Shown in pieces: positions 7,838 through 16,903 of a stretch of DNA of 64,000 nt; position 1 is the stretch's first letter; each line of letters opens with the position of its first letter. A program made the position numbers and the translations under genes. Under the pieces are notes generated by a model. It was not told the origin of the DNA, ran no database searches, and saw only the letters and a list, made by a program, of their open reading frames with translations. This DNA is from Halobacteriovoraceae bacterium. Its GTDB lineage: Bacteria > Bdellovibrionota > Bacteriovoracia > Bacteriovoracales > Bacteriovoracaceae. Location: NCBI GenBank assembly GCA_002713145.1, contig PAVS01000013.1, forward strand, positions 1 to 64,000, read 5' to 3'.

Positions 7838-8584
7838 ATGGATAGCCCAAACAATCCCAAATTATCTTTAACCAAAGCTCAATTAGTCACTGAAATTTTA
7901 GCCGAAGATCTCACCCGAGGAGCTGAAATACTTAATAGGTTAGTGGAGCAAAAGAAATATTACGCCAGACAATTACAAGATGAATTGAATGAGCAAAAAA
8001 GACTTCGAGAAAAAATTCAATTTATAAAAAAAGAAATTCATCATCTTGCATCCACTCAAGATCAACAAATTAGAAGTTTAGATGGTGCCCGAAAGGAGAG
8101 AATGCTCGTTGATGCTGATCTTCATCGACTTGAACAGGTTTTAAATGAGCACCGAAATAACAACTATCCTATGGTGAAAAATAGTTTCAAAAAACTCATG
8201 GAGGTGGTGAACCTCTCTGGTGACGAATACCAAGCGCAAAAAAGCATTGTTCTCAATTGTGCTCGCGATCTGATTGACACGACTGCAGCGAATGAATTTC
8301 TTGATTTTAGCTGGAGAGCAAAAATCGCAACGAATGAGAAAAAATTTGGTTTAAGAATCTTATTTGAAGATCTTCAACTGACAAGCTCTCATCTTAAAGA
8401 AGTTTATCTTCCCACTATTAATAACCTAAAAGAGAAGTTTTCACACACGCGTTTGCAAATTAAAACCCGTAGTAAAAAAGAAAATGGGATCATTAATGCA
8501 ATCGATATCACGGTCACCATTCATCTCAACGAGAGATTGGCTTCAGTAGAGCCCCTCCACGGACCCCGCCCCCTCACGGACTAG
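7838..8584 (+). CDS. Coiled-coil protein of unknown function
   Basis: 248 residues from the ATG at 7838, which has GGAG 7 bases upstream. An in-frame ATG at 7796 lacks any ribosome site. Residues about 35-125 are strongly charged and heptad-like (LVEQKKYYARQLQDELNEQK, KIQFIKKEIHHL), predicting a coiled coil. The rest is mixed alpha with no recognised domain. There is no signal peptide or membrane segment, so it is likely cytoplasmic. The last 42 bases overlap, tail to tail, with the YrdC/YciO-like gene on the other strand. Confidence 0.7.
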   Translation: MDSPNNPKLSLTKAQLVTEILAEDLTRGAEILNRLVEQKKYYARQLQDELNEQKRLREKIQFIKKEIHHLASTQDQQIRSLDGARKERMLVDADLHRLEQVLNEHRNNNYPMVKNSFKKLMEVVNLSGDEYQAQKSIVLNCARDLIDTTAANEFLDFSWRAKIATNEKKFGLRILFEDLQLTSSHLKEVYLPTINNLKEKFSHTRLQIKTRSKKENGIINAIDITVTIHLNERLASVEPLHGPRPLTD

Positions 8585-9181
8585 GACTGGTGCTTCATCT
8601 GAGGTAAAATTAAAAATGGTCGAAGGACCTGCAAACTCATGCTCACCTGGATCAATGATCATCGCTACCAAATGAGAGATATTTTCTTCTAACATAAACG
8701 AGTAAATAGGCTCCTCGCTATCTTCTGGAAGATTGAGAAGATTCATCGGAATATTTGTACTCACTAAACTATGCCCGTGGGCATCGATAATTGAACTTAC
8801 AAAATCCAGAGGAACAATTCTAATACCTACTTCTTTATCGGTTTTAGAAGCTTGCACATGTTTTGCAATTTTTTTAGTGGCTTCGAAGATAAAAGTATAA
8901 TGACCAGGTGTGATCATCTTCAAAAACTTGAAAGCTTGATTATCAATAATAGCGACCTCAGAGGCCATTGAAATATGAGAGCAGAGTAAGGAAAAATGTT
9001 TTTGCTTGGACTCATGCTTGATTTTATAGAGCTTCTCTATTCCCACCTTATTCTCAGAGCTCGCTGCCAATATCCAATTCGTATCAGTGGGAAAACAAAT
9101 AATTTCTCCCGCTTGGAGTAACTCATCCGCTTTTTTTAGAATGCGGTCATCGGGGTTATGGGGGATTATGTATTCAATCAT
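8543..9181 (-). CDS. YrdC/Sua5-domain protein, YciO-like
   Basis: 212 residues of the YrdC/TsaC fold: an N-terminal strand block with GEIICFPTDTNWILAASS, the basic motif KLYKIKHESKQKHFSLLC, PGHYTFIF (PGPyTfI in the family), VGIRIVP and the late STNIP and GPSTIFNF segments. The family includes TsaC/Sua5 (threonylcarbamoyl-AMP synthesis for tRNA t6A) and YciO, whose role is less clear. Length (about 206 in YciO) and KHES-type spacing point to YciO. No ribosome site is obvious. A TTTACA-16-TACACT promoter ends 6 bases before the ATG, so this may be another leaderless message. Confidence 0.8.
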   Translation of the reverse strand: MIEYIIPHNPDDRILKKADELLQAGEIICFPTDTNWILAASSENKVGIEKLYKIKHESKQKHFSLLCSHISMASEVAIIDNQAFKFLKMITPGHYTFIFEATKKIAKHVQASKTDKEVGIRIVPLDFVSSIIDAHGHSLVSTNIPMNLLNLPEDSEEPIYSFMLEENISHLVAMIIDPGEHEFAGPSTIFNFTSDEAPVLVREGAGSVEGLY

Positions 9182-9216
9182 TCTTATAGTGTATGGATTA
9201 GCTGACAGTTGTAAAG

Positions 9217-10464
9217 CTAGTTCTTTTTAAGCTTTCTCAGATAGTCTTGTTGGAGTTTTTCATAACCTAACTCACTGGATTCAAAAAATTGAGTTTGATC
9301 AGGGTGATAGTCTTGAGGGGTCCAATGTCCTGCATAGCTATGAGGGTATTTATAATTTTTTTTATCTGGATGATGATTTCGTAAATGGGTTGGAACTTCA
9401 ATAGTTGGGTTATCACGAACATGTTCCAGTGCTTTATTAATGGCGAGGTAAGACGCGTTGGACTTTGGAGCTTGGGCCAAGTAAGTGGTCGCTTGTGCCA
9501 GAATAATCCGAGCTTCAGGCATACCAATAGACTTTATAGCGTAGTGAGCACTTGTGGCCATCTGGAGCGCTCTTGGGTCTGCATTTCCCACATCTTCACT
9601 CGCAAGGATGATAAGGCGTCTCGCGATAAACTCTATATCTTCACCGCCATCGAGCATGACGGCCAGCCAAAGCACCGCTGCATCGACATCACTGCCTCTC
9701 ACGGACTTAATGAAAGCAGAGATCACATCGTAGTGACGGTCTGAGTTTTTATCATATCTTCTTTGATCAAAAAGTAATTCTTTTAAAATTTTATCCTCAC
9801 TCATGGTCGTGAGCTTACTCTTATTGTGGGCCAGAACTTCTAGTTGGTTAAGAGCCGCCCTTGCATCACCGTTGGAAAAGGATGCTATTTTCTGCAAGAT
9901 ACTCTTGCTCAATTCAATATCAAGTTCTTCGCAAGCATGGGTGAGAATTTTCTCCACCTCACTCTCTGATAACTGACTGAGTCTCCATTTTTGCACTCGA
10001 GAGAGAATGGCTTGATTGAGGCTGGTGTTAGGATTTTCCGTAGTGGCCCCAAAAAGGACAAAATCTCCTCGCTCCAGGTAGGGGAGCAGAGCATCTTGTT
10101 GGGCCTTATTAAATCTATGAATCTCATCGATAAATATAATGGGAGTGGAGCCCAATAGCTCTTGGTCAGATTTAGCCTGTTGAATAATCTTTCTAAGATC
10201 TGCGACTCCTCCGAGGACCGCATTAAATTCATAGAGCATGGCCTTGGCTTTTTGTGCCAAAATACTCGCGATCGTTGTTTTGCCACAGCCAGGTGGCCCG
10301 TAAAATATAAGGTGGGGGAGTTGTAGCCAATTAAGGCTCGCTAATTTTTGTTTTAAAGAATCCTGACCCATAAAATAGTCCAGAGACTTGGGTCTTATGC
10401 GATAGGCCAATGGGGAGCTAGGGGCATTTTCTGTGGCAAATAAGCCGATCTGGTCGTCACTCAT
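9217..10464 (-). CDS. rarA: Replication-associated recombination protein A (AAA+ ATPase)
   Basis: 415 residues, slightly shorter than the E. coli protein. A clamp-loader-like N-terminus (SPLAYRIRPKSLDYFMGQD) leads to Walker A YGPPGCGKTTIAS near residue 55 and Walker B IIFIDEIHRF. Sensor 1 FGATTENP and the arginine-finger region ILSRVQKW follow. The C-terminal half has the RarA tetramerisation region (GEDIEFIARRL, SEDVGNADPRAL, DNPTIEVPTHLRN). It acts on stalled forks and single-strand ends together with SSB. No ribosome site precedes the ATG; TATAAA (10477-10472) lies 7 bases upstream. Confidence 0.93.
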   Translation of the reverse strand: MSDDQIGLFATENAPSSPLAYRIRPKSLDYFMGQDSLKQKLASLNWLQLPHLIFYGPPGCGKTTIASILAQKAKAMLYEFNAVLGGVADLRKIIQQAKSDQELLGSTPIIFIDEIHRFNKAQQDALLPYLERGDFVLFGATTENPNTSLNQAILSRVQKWRLSQLSESEVEKILTHACEELDIELSKSILQKIASFSNGDARAALNQLEVLAHNKSKLTTMSEDKILKELLFDQRRYDKNSDRHYDVISAFIKSVRGSDVDAAVLWLAVMLDGGEDIEFIARRLIILASEDVGNADPRALQMATSAHYAIKSIGMPEARIILAQATTYLAQAPKSNASYLAINKALEHVRDNPTIEVPTHLRNHHPDKKNYKYPHSYAGHWTPQDYHPDQTQFFESSELGYEKLQQDYLRKLKKN

Positions 10465-10471
10465 GTTGACT

Positions 10472-10477
10472 TTTATA
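10472..10477 (-). promoter_or_regulatory. -10 element 7 bases before the rarA start
   Basis: TATAAA on the minus strand, 7 bases (AGTCAAC) before the rarA ATG, with no Shine-Dalgarno sequence between. The -35 is weak (CTGGAT with a 17-base spacer). It suggests a very short or absent 5' leader. Confidence 0.45.
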
Positions 10478-10513
10478 CCTTATTAACTTAATTTATCCAG
10501 AATAATTTTTTCC

Positions 10514-10535
10514 TCTGATTTTATCAGAATATAAT
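10514..10535 (+). promoter_or_regulatory. rpsU promoter -10 with adjoining inverted repeat
   Basis: A perfect TATAAT is at 10530-10535. Just upstream is the dyad TCTGAT-TTT-ATCAGA (10514-10528). No good -35 is seen at 17 bases. The dyad may be a regulator site. The leader is short and ends in the ribosome site GGGAGGTGAG. Confidence 0.55.
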
Positions 10536-10561
10536 GCTATGCGAAGGGAGGTGAGTAAGAG

Positions 10562-10777
10562 ATGCAAAATATTTATATTTCAGTAGATGACCGTGGAGTA
10601 GAAAGATCATTAAGAAAATTCAAAAGAATGTGTGATTCTTACGGTATCGTAAAAATGTATCGTTCTCGCCAAGAGTACAAAAAACCTTCAATCAAAGCGA
10701 AGGAAAAACAGGAAGCGGCAGAAAAACGTCGTAGAAAAACAATGTTTAAAAACGGTAGATCACGATCAAAAATCTAA
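10562..10777 (+). CDS. rpsU: 30S ribosomal protein bS21
   Basis: 71 residues, the usual size, with the S21 pattern: an N-terminal strand, then SLRKFKRMCDSYGIVKMYRS and a Lys/Arg-rich tail (EKRRRKTMFKNGRSRSK). It binds the small subunit near the anti-Shine-Dalgarno region and helps start translation. A strong AGGGAGGTG site precedes the ATG. The gene has its own promoter and terminator. Confidence 0.96.
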   Translation: MQNIYISVDDRGVERSLRKFKRMCDSYGIVKMYRSRQEYKKPSIKAKEKQEAAEKRRRKTMFKNGRSRSKI

Positions 10778-10787
10778 ATTTCAATAG

Positions 10788-10809
10788 GCCCTCGCAAGAG
10801 GGCTTTTTT
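10788..10809 (+). terminator. Intrinsic terminator after rpsU
   Basis: GCCCTC-GCAA-GAGGGC followed by TTTTTT: a perfect 6-bp GC-rich stem with a stable GNRA-like loop. Confidence 0.92.
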
Positions 10810-10826
10810 GATCAAAAGGATAGGAT

Positions 10827-11585
10827 ATGTTCAGAATAATTTTATGTGTACTTCTCAGTTTCTCATGTTTTGCAGAAAATAAAGCCTATGAAATTGCTAA
10901 AAAAGTTGAAAAAGCAAATGAAGGCTTTAAAGGTGAAACCGCTGAAATGGAGATGATCCTCATTAATGGATCTAATAAAATTACCAGAACAATGACCAGT
11001 AAAGTCCTCGAAGTGGGAGAGGATGAAACCAGAACCCTCTTAGAGTTTTTATTACCCCTTGATGTGAAGGGGACAAAACTTCTGACTTGGAGTTATGATG
11101 AGAAAGACGACTCCCAATGGATCTATATGCCAGCATTCAATAAGATCAAAAGAATTTCTTCTTCATCAGTGAGTTCTTCATTTATGGGAAGTGAATTTAC
11201 TTTTGAAGATCTAAGAACAAACAGTGCTGAAAAATACACCTATACATTTATAAAAGAAGAAAAAAGTGGTGATGACTTGATTTGGATTTATGAGCGTAAA
11301 TCAAAAAAGAAATCTGGTTACTCAAAGCAAATTGTTCATGTTTCTCAGAAATATATGAATGCTATTGCCACGAAATACTTTGATCGTGCGGGGCAGTTGG
11401 TGAAAGAAGCCACCATCAGTGACTTTAAAAAAATGGACTACAAAGGGAAGACTTTTTTTCGCGCAGGAAAAATTGAAATGGTTAATCAACAAACCAAAAA
11501 AAGTTCTATTCTTAACTGGAAAGATAGAAAAATTGGTGTGGATCTAAGCACTCGTGCCTTTAGCAAAAAAGCACTTAAGCAATAA
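10827..11585 (+). CDS. LolA-like outer membrane lipoprotein-sorting family protein
   Basis: 252 residues with a signal peptide (MFRIILCVLLSFSCFA, cut before ENKAYE). The mature part resembles the LolA-like beta-sheet family found near lipid or RND exporters: KGETAEMEMILIN, a MTSKVLEVGEDETRTLLEFL block, DVKGTKLLTWSY, and a long stretch on cargo-facing strands ending in ILNWKDRKIGVDL. Such proteins probably carry a lipid or lipoprotein across the periplasm. The next gene starts on the stop codon (1-base overlap) and encodes an outer membrane barrel. The RND/MMPL exporter that usually completes this set is not beside it. Confidence 0.75.
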   Translation: MFRIILCVLLSFSCFAENKAYEIAKKVEKANEGFKGETAEMEMILINGSNKITRTMTSKVLEVGEDETRTLLEFLLPLDVKGTKLLTWSYDEKDDSQWIYMPAFNKIKRISSSSVSSSFMGSEFTFEDLRTNSAEKYTYTFIKEEKSGDDLIWIYERKSKKKSGYSKQIVHVSQKYMNAIATKYFDRAGQLVKEATISDFKKMDYKGKTFFRAGKIEMVNQQTKKSSILNWKDRKIGVDLSTRAFSKKALKQ

Positions 11586-12850
11586 TGCCTTTCTTTATAT
11601 TACTTTTAATTCTAATAAGTTTTCTTCATGCTTATGCAGAAGATAGAACTCATCAAGGGCAAATAACCACTGAAGTTCGTCAATTTTCAGATGATGATAA
11701 TGAAGAGACCTTTGAAAATCAAAGAGCTCTCTACATTGATTACAAAACTAAAAAGAGAGAAGGAAAACTATTTACTATTTTCTCTATTGCTGGTCGTTAT
11801 GATGACCAAGATCCTGCCAGAAATATCCTTTGGCCTGAAAATATATATGCTCAATATAGATGGACGCAAAACCTCACAATTGCTGGAGGAACGCAAATCT
11901 TTAGCTATTCTTATCTCGAAGCTTTTAATCCTCTCGATCAGTTTAATGCACGCATCATTGATATCTCGATTGTCAGCGCTGAAAAAATTGGGGAGCCCTA
12001 TGTGGGACTTGAATACTATATTGGTGAAGGAGATTTAAAAATCTATCTCTTACCGTATGCTGTGGCACCTGTGCTCCCAGGGAAAGACTCAAGATTAAAT
12101 TTAGATAAAGACTTTAATTCAACCGGTTGGTACGGACAAGAAGGGGAACAATCCGCTGCCACCAGTAACTTCCTTATAAGCTACGAAAAAGCTTTTGAAA
12201 GTTCTGATTTAGGCGTCGTCCTCTCAAAAAACTATGACCGCTCTCGAATATTAGTGGGAACGGATGATTATTATTTTCTAGGCAACCAGGCCATCCCCAA
12301 TACGACTGATTTATACACGCCTTATTATTACCAACGCTATCTCAGTGGACTTAATTATGTTTATAACTTCTCCAGCTTCCAGGCCAAATTCTCGGCCAGT
12401 CATTCTTACTATCTGGCAGAAGACGAAATATATACACCTGATGGATTAGGAAATCCCAAAGATTACACCACAGCAGCATCGGGAATTGAGAAAACCTTTG
12501 AACATGGAACAGGACACTCCTCCACGCTTTTTTTAGAATATCAAAAAGTCTTTCGAAATGAGTTTGATGAAGATAATTTTATTACAGATAATGATTTCTT
12601 TTTGGCCTATCGCTATAATCTCAATGATATTCACTCTAGCATTTTTACTTTCTCTTTTATGAATGATCTTGCAAAACCATTAGAGATGGAAGGCTATTTT
12701 CAACTTGAGTTTGAGAGAAGAATAACAAATTCTTGGAAAGTTGAAACTGGAATTATTGACTACTATATCCCTGATGATGCGGCTCTGACGGGCATTGGGC
12801 TTTTTGAAGATAAAGAGCATTTCTTTGTGGATCTCTCAAGATACTTCTAA
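11585..12850 (+). CDS. Outer membrane beta-barrel protein (DUF1302-like)
   Basis: 421 residues, with signal peptide MPFFILLLILISFLHAYA. Many alternating amphipathic strands rich in Tyr, Phe and Trp follow (for example NIYAQYRWTQNLTIAGGTQIF cut short, YYYQRYLSGLNYVYNF). It ends in a C-terminal phenylalanine (LSRYF), the outer membrane assembly signal. Architecture and partner (a LolA-like protein) match the DUF1302 barrels that accompany lipid-transport genes. The family name is inferred. Its start ATG overlaps the preceding stop by 1 base, so translation is coupled. It ends 1 base from the convergent next gene. Confidence 0.75.
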   Translation: MPFFILLLILISFLHAYAEDRTHQGQITTEVRQFSDDDNEETFENQRALYIDYKTKKREGKLFTIFSIAGRYDDQDPARNILWPENIYAQYRWTQNLTIAGGTQIFSYSYLEAFNPLDQFNARIIDISIVSAEKIGEPYVGLEYYIGEGDLKIYLLPYAVAPVLPGKDSRLNLDKDFNSTGWYGQEGEQSAATSNFLISYEKAFESSDLGVVLSKNYDRSRILVGTDDYYFLGNQAIPNTTDLYTPYYYQRYLSGLNYVYNFSSFQAKFSASHSYYLAEDEIYTPDGLGNPKDYTTAASGIEKTFEHGTGHSSTLFLEYQKVFRNEFDEDNFITDNDFFLAYRYNLNDIHSSIFTFSFMNDLAKPLEMEGYFQLEFERRITNSWKVETGIIDYYIPDDAALTGIGLFEDKEHFFVDLSRYF

Positions 12851-12851
12851 A

Positions 12852-13655
12852 TCACCTCAGCGTCGCTTTTAAAATATTATTCCAACGGTTATGCATGATC
12901 GTGAGAAGTGTTTTTATTTTTCGATCGACTTCAACATGATTGCGTTTGGCCATATAAGCATGGAAGATATTAAAGCTCATGTTGAGCTGATTGATTCTTA
13001 TAATAAATTCATCTTTAGAAGTAGAGAAAATAACATCACTTGAAATAGGTCTTACAAAATCATTCCAAAATGATTGAAAAGAATCTTCAAACTTCTCAGG
13101 AAGCAGAGAAATGATAAACATATTGAATTGGTAATAGATCTCAAAGCTTCTTTGTTTGAAGATATACACTTGCTGGGGCTTATGAACTTCCGCATTGTAG
13201 AGGAAGTGAAAGTTAAAAAGCAGCATATGATAGTCAAAAACTTTGTCTTTAAGTTCGTTATACAATTTATAGGATAAAATACTTGTCTGGTTTTTTTTCT
13301 CAGATGTGGTTGGTATGGGAGGAAGTTCAATTTCTTGTAAAATTGTTTTTGTATTGGCAAGAACTTCATTTAGAACAGGGGTGCAGTTCTCTGAGTCTGC
13401 AATTTTACAGGTCTTAAAGAGCTTGGTCTGATCAGCAATTAAGTTTTGAAAAGCTGGAAAAAGTTTTTTGTAAGCTTTTAAATCCTCGTTGAGATAACTC
13501 AACAAAGTTTGATAGTCCTGGTAAATATTCCTGAGCTGAGGGCGCACTCGAACCTTGTATTCATAATCAGTCAGCTTCATTTGGTCTTTACTATAGGACC
13601 ATGCCGCAGGAATGGAGGCCACGACTAAAAATAGAATAAGCAGTGACCTTATCAT
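12852..13655 (-). CDS. Secreted or periplasmic alpha-helical protein, unknown
   Basis: 267 residues from the ATG at 13655, just 1 base after the ileS stop. An upstream in-frame ATG (13688) would overlap ileS by 32 bases and bury the signal peptide. The start gives a clear signal sequence (MIRSLLILFLVVASIPAAWS). The rest is mostly helical, aromatic-rich and without recognised domains; two Cys are near residues 80-90. It is translated from the ileS message. No function can be assigned. Confidence 0.6.
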   Translation of the reverse strand: MIRSLLILFLVVASIPAAWSYSKDQMKLTDYEYKVRVRPQLRNIYQDYQTLLSYLNEDLKAYKKLFPAFQNLIADQTKLFKTCKIADSENCTPVLNEVLANTKTILQEIELPPIPTTSEKKNQTSILSYKLYNELKDKVFDYHMLLFNFHFLYNAEVHKPQQVYIFKQRSFEIYYQFNMFIISLLPEKFEDSFQSFWNDFVRPISSDVIFSTSKDEFIIRINQLNMSFNIFHAYMAKRNHVEVDRKIKTLLTIMHNRWNNILKATLR

Positions 13656-13656
13656 T

Positions 13657-16600
13657 CTATGCTTTGGTAAGGCTGAGATATATTTCATGGCTATCTATTT
13701 TAAAATGAAGTCCGTTCTCAACACCACTTTCTTTGTGAGTGATGGATTGAGTGAGGGTTTCTTTTTGAATATAACTTCCAAAAGATTTGATCACTTCTTG
13801 CATCTTATCATCCCCTTGAAAGTGGAGATGAATGCGATCTTCGACATTGAAGTTTAAGTCTTTTCGAGAACGTTGAATACGGTTCACCACCTCTCTTGCA
13901 AGTCCTTCATTGATAAGCTCTGGAGTTAACTGAGTGTCAAGGTCTATAGTAATCCAGCGGTTGGACAGGGCCTCAACTCCATCCAGGGGCTCGCGATAGA
14001 CAAAAATTTCATCTAAGTTAAAATCATCTCCATCCAGGGTAAGCTTCCCATTGTTCTCAAAAGCTTTGAGTTCACTGCTAGGAAGGTTTTTAACTTTTCC
14101 CATGATCTTGCCAAATTCTTTACCAAACCTTTTTCCAAGAATTCTCGCGTTTGGTTTAGCGTAGAGTTTAATATAGTCATCTTCTTGGGTTGAGTATTTA
14201 ACTTCTTTTATATTGAGCTCTGTCTTAATATAACCTTCCAGCTTAGCAATACTATCAAGTAACTCTTGGTCTTGGTGGATAACCGTGAGGGAAGCCAGGG
14301 GAGTTTTAACTTTTATATTTGTTTGGTTACGTTTTTGACGTCCTAATAAAATAAGCTCTTGCATTCTGACAACGGCATCTTCAAGGGAATCGTCAATCTT
14401 TTTCGCATCAAACTTTGGGTAATCACAGAGATGCACCGATTCTTCTAGATCTCCACCAAACTTTCTCAGTTCAAGGTAGATATATTCGGACAAGAAAGGA
14501 GCAAAAGGTGCCATGATTTTAGACATCTCTTTGAGGGCGGTGTAAAGGGCAGAGTAGGCTTCGCATTTATCATCCGATAAACCTTCTCCCCAAAAGCGAC
14601 GACGGTTAAGTCTTATATACCAATTAGTTAAATCTTCAATCATATGGAAGAGCTGGGGGACAACATTAAAAAGATGATAGTGGTCCATCTCAAAGGTCAC
14701 ATTTTTAATTAAGGTTTGCAATTTTGAGAGCAGCCAACGATCAAGAATATTTTCACCTTCTTTAAAGTGAGTGGAGGCTTTCCAACCGTCAACTTCTGCA
14801 TAGGTGTTGAAAAATTTAAAAGAGTTAAACCATGGGAGCAAAGCTCGTCTCACCATGTCTTTCACACCTTCATCAGTAAATCTTAACTCTTCACCCTTAA
14901 CCAGTCCTGAGTTTATAAGCGTCAGGCGCAAAGCATCTGCTCCAAAATTTTCCATGATAATATCTGGCTCAGTATAGTTTTTAAGACGCTTACTCATTTT
15001 TTTACCATCACCGGCCATCACCATGCCATTGACCACACAGTTTTTAAAAGCTGGCTTATCCATAAGGGCGGTGGAGAGTACAGTCAGGGTGTAGAACCAG
15101 CCACGAGTTTGATCTAGTCCCTCAGCAATAAATTCTGCGGGAAAACCTTTTTCAAAAACATCTTGGTTTTCAAAGGGGTAATGAAGTTGAGCATAAGGCA
15201 TGGATCCTGATTCAAACCAACAATCAAAAACTTCACTGATTCTTTTGTATTCCCCTGGCTCACCCTCAACTTTAAAAGAGATCTCATCAACCACTTCCCG
15301 GTGGAGATCATCCACTTTAATTCCTGAATATTTTTCAAGCTCTTCAATTGAGCCGATCGCAATAAACTTATTAGATTCTTCATTTTTCCAAACAGGCAGA
15401 GGCGTTCCCCAGAAACGTTTTCTGGAAATAGCCCAATCTCTTGCACCTTCTAGCCATTTTCCAAAACGTCCGTGTTTAATATGGGAAGGCACCCAATTGA
15501 TTTGATCGTTATTGGCAAGAAGCCTTTCTTTGATATCGTCGACTTTTAAATACCATTGAGGCATGGCCATATAAATGAGAGGGGTATCTGTTCGATAGCA
15601 AAAAGGATAACTGTGTACGAGAACTGACTGATGAAAAAGCTTACCTTCATCTTTGAGTTTTTTGATAATTCCTTTGTCAGCATCTTTGATGTATTGACCT
15701 GCAAAGTCACGAACTTCGCTGGTGAATTCAGCTTTCGAATTGAGGGGGAGAGCAAAAGCTGATATCTCATGCTCTTTTAAAACTCTATTATCATCCTCTC
15801 CAAAAGCGGGGGCAGAATGGACAATACCGGTACCATCACTTGTCGTGACATAGTCATCACTTACAACTTGAAAAGCTCCGTTTTCTTTTTGATCGCTAAA
15901 GTAATCAAAGAGTGGCTCATATGTTAAACCTATGAGATCAGCACCTTTGAGCTCTTTGAGGATTTCAAACTCATTGCCTTTAGCATAAGCTTCCATACGC
16001 TCTTTAGCCATATACATTTTGATGTCGCGACTCTTCTCATGAACGAGAACATAATCAATATCTTTATTAACAATCAGGGCCATATTGGAAGGAAGTGTCC
16101 AAGGGGTTGTGGTCCAAGCACTTAAATATTCATCACGACCTTCAACTCTAAAGAGTATGGTGATGGCAGGGTCTTGGACGTCTTGATAATTGGATGTGGC
16201 TTCGAAATTTGAGAGACCAGTCTCAAGGGCCACCGAATAAGGAACAATTTTATTTCCCTCGTAGATAAGACCTTTATCCCATGCCTGCTTAAACACCCAC
16301 CAAACTGATTCCATAAAATCAAGGTCCATGGTTTTATAATCATTTTCAAAATCAACCCATCTCCCTAAGCGATTGATCGTTTTTTCCCACTGGCTGGTGT
16401 AGGTGAGGACGATGTCACGACATTCATCACAATATTTTTTAATTCCATTTTTTTCAACAAAGTCGTTGGCACTCATACCAAATTTTTTATCAATTTGTTG
16501 CTCTATCGGGAGTCCATGACAATCCCAACCCCAACGTCTGGTGACATGTCGACCTTGCATTGTAAAATAGCGTGGAATAATATCCTTAATGGTAGAAGCA

Positions 16601-16791
16601 ACCAAATGACCATGATGGGGGAGACCTGTAGCGAAAGGAGGACCATCATAAAAAATATAGGGGTCTTGATTTTTAGTTTTTTCTAAACTCTTTTCAAAAA
16701 TTTTATTTTTATTCCAAAACTCTAAAATATTCTTTTCCGTCTCAACAAATGAGAAATTTTCCTGAGCATTACTGTCAGTTGTGTCCGTCAT
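13657..16791 (-). CDS. ileS: Isoleucyl-tRNA synthetase, eukaryote-like (type II) class
   Basis: 1044 residues, the length of the eukaryote-like IleS class. The HIGH motif is LPHHGHL in YDGPPFATGLPHHGH. Then come GWDCHGLPIE, the editing domain (TTPWTLPSN), FDCWFESGSMPYAQ and the KMSKR signature (GDGKKMSKRLKNY). The anticodon-binding region with LTNWYIRLNRRRFWGE follows. It charges tRNA-Ile. This class (IleS2) is known to be naturally insensitive to mupirocin; that property is inferred here from class membership. Start: ATG with AAGGAG 8 bases upstream. A small secreted protein gene follows on the same message. Confidence 0.95.
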   Translation of the reverse strand: MTDTTDSNAQENFSFVETEKNILEFWNKNKIFEKSLEKTKNQDPYIFYDGPPFATGLPHHGHLVASTIKDIIPRYFTMQGRHVTRRWGWDCHGLPIEQQIDKKFGMSANDFVEKNGIKKYCDECRDIVLTYTSQWEKTINRLGRWVDFENDYKTMDLDFMESVWWVFKQAWDKGLIYEGNKIVPYSVALETGLSNFEATSNYQDVQDPAITILFRVEGRDEYLSAWTTTPWTLPSNMALIVNKDIDYVLVHEKSRDIKMYMAKERMEAYAKGNEFEILKELKGADLIGLTYEPLFDYFSDQKENGAFQVVSDDYVTTSDGTGIVHSAPAFGEDDNRVLKEHEISAFALPLNSKAEFTSEVRDFAGQYIKDADKGIIKKLKDEGKLFHQSVLVHSYPFCYRTDTPLIYMAMPQWYLKVDDIKERLLANNDQINWVPSHIKHGRFGKWLEGARDWAISRKRFWGTPLPVWKNEESNKFIAIGSIEELEKYSGIKVDDLHREVVDEISFKVEGEPGEYKRISEVFDCWFESGSMPYAQLHYPFENQDVFEKGFPAEFIAEGLDQTRGWFYTLTVLSTALMDKPAFKNCVVNGMVMAGDGKKMSKRLKNYTEPDIIMENFGADALRLTLINSGLVKGEELRFTDEGVKDMVRRALLPWFNSFKFFNTYAEVDGWKASTHFKEGENILDRWLLSKLQTLIKNVTFEMDHYHLFNVVPQLFHMIEDLTNWYIRLNRRRFWGEGLSDDKCEAYSALYTALKEMSKIMAPFAPFLSEYIYLELRKFGGDLEESVHLCDYPKFDAKKIDDSLEDAVVRMQELILLGRQKRNQTNIKVKTPLASLTVIHQDQELLDSIAKLEGYIKTELNIKEVKYSTQEDDYIKLYAKPNARILGKRFGKEFGKIMGKVKNLPSSELKAFENNGKLTLDGDDFNLDEIFVYREPLDGVEALSNRWITIDLDTQLTPELINEGLAREVVNRIQRSRKDLNFNVEDRIHLHFQGDDKMQEVIKSFGSYIQKETLTQSITHKESGVENGLHFKIDSHEIYLSLTKA

Positions 16792-16903
16792 GGGGCGCTC
16801 CTTATTAGCACTTGGAATAGGTAAAAAATTCCCAAAAATCCTATCAAATTAAGGGTCATATGAATAGGTAAACATCGCAAATTATTAGACCGATAGTGGG
16901 TTT

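Noticed and set aside
9385-9744. Plus-strand reading frame inside rarA
   Set aside because: Shadow frame opposite the conserved C-terminal half of RarA, without a ribosome site.
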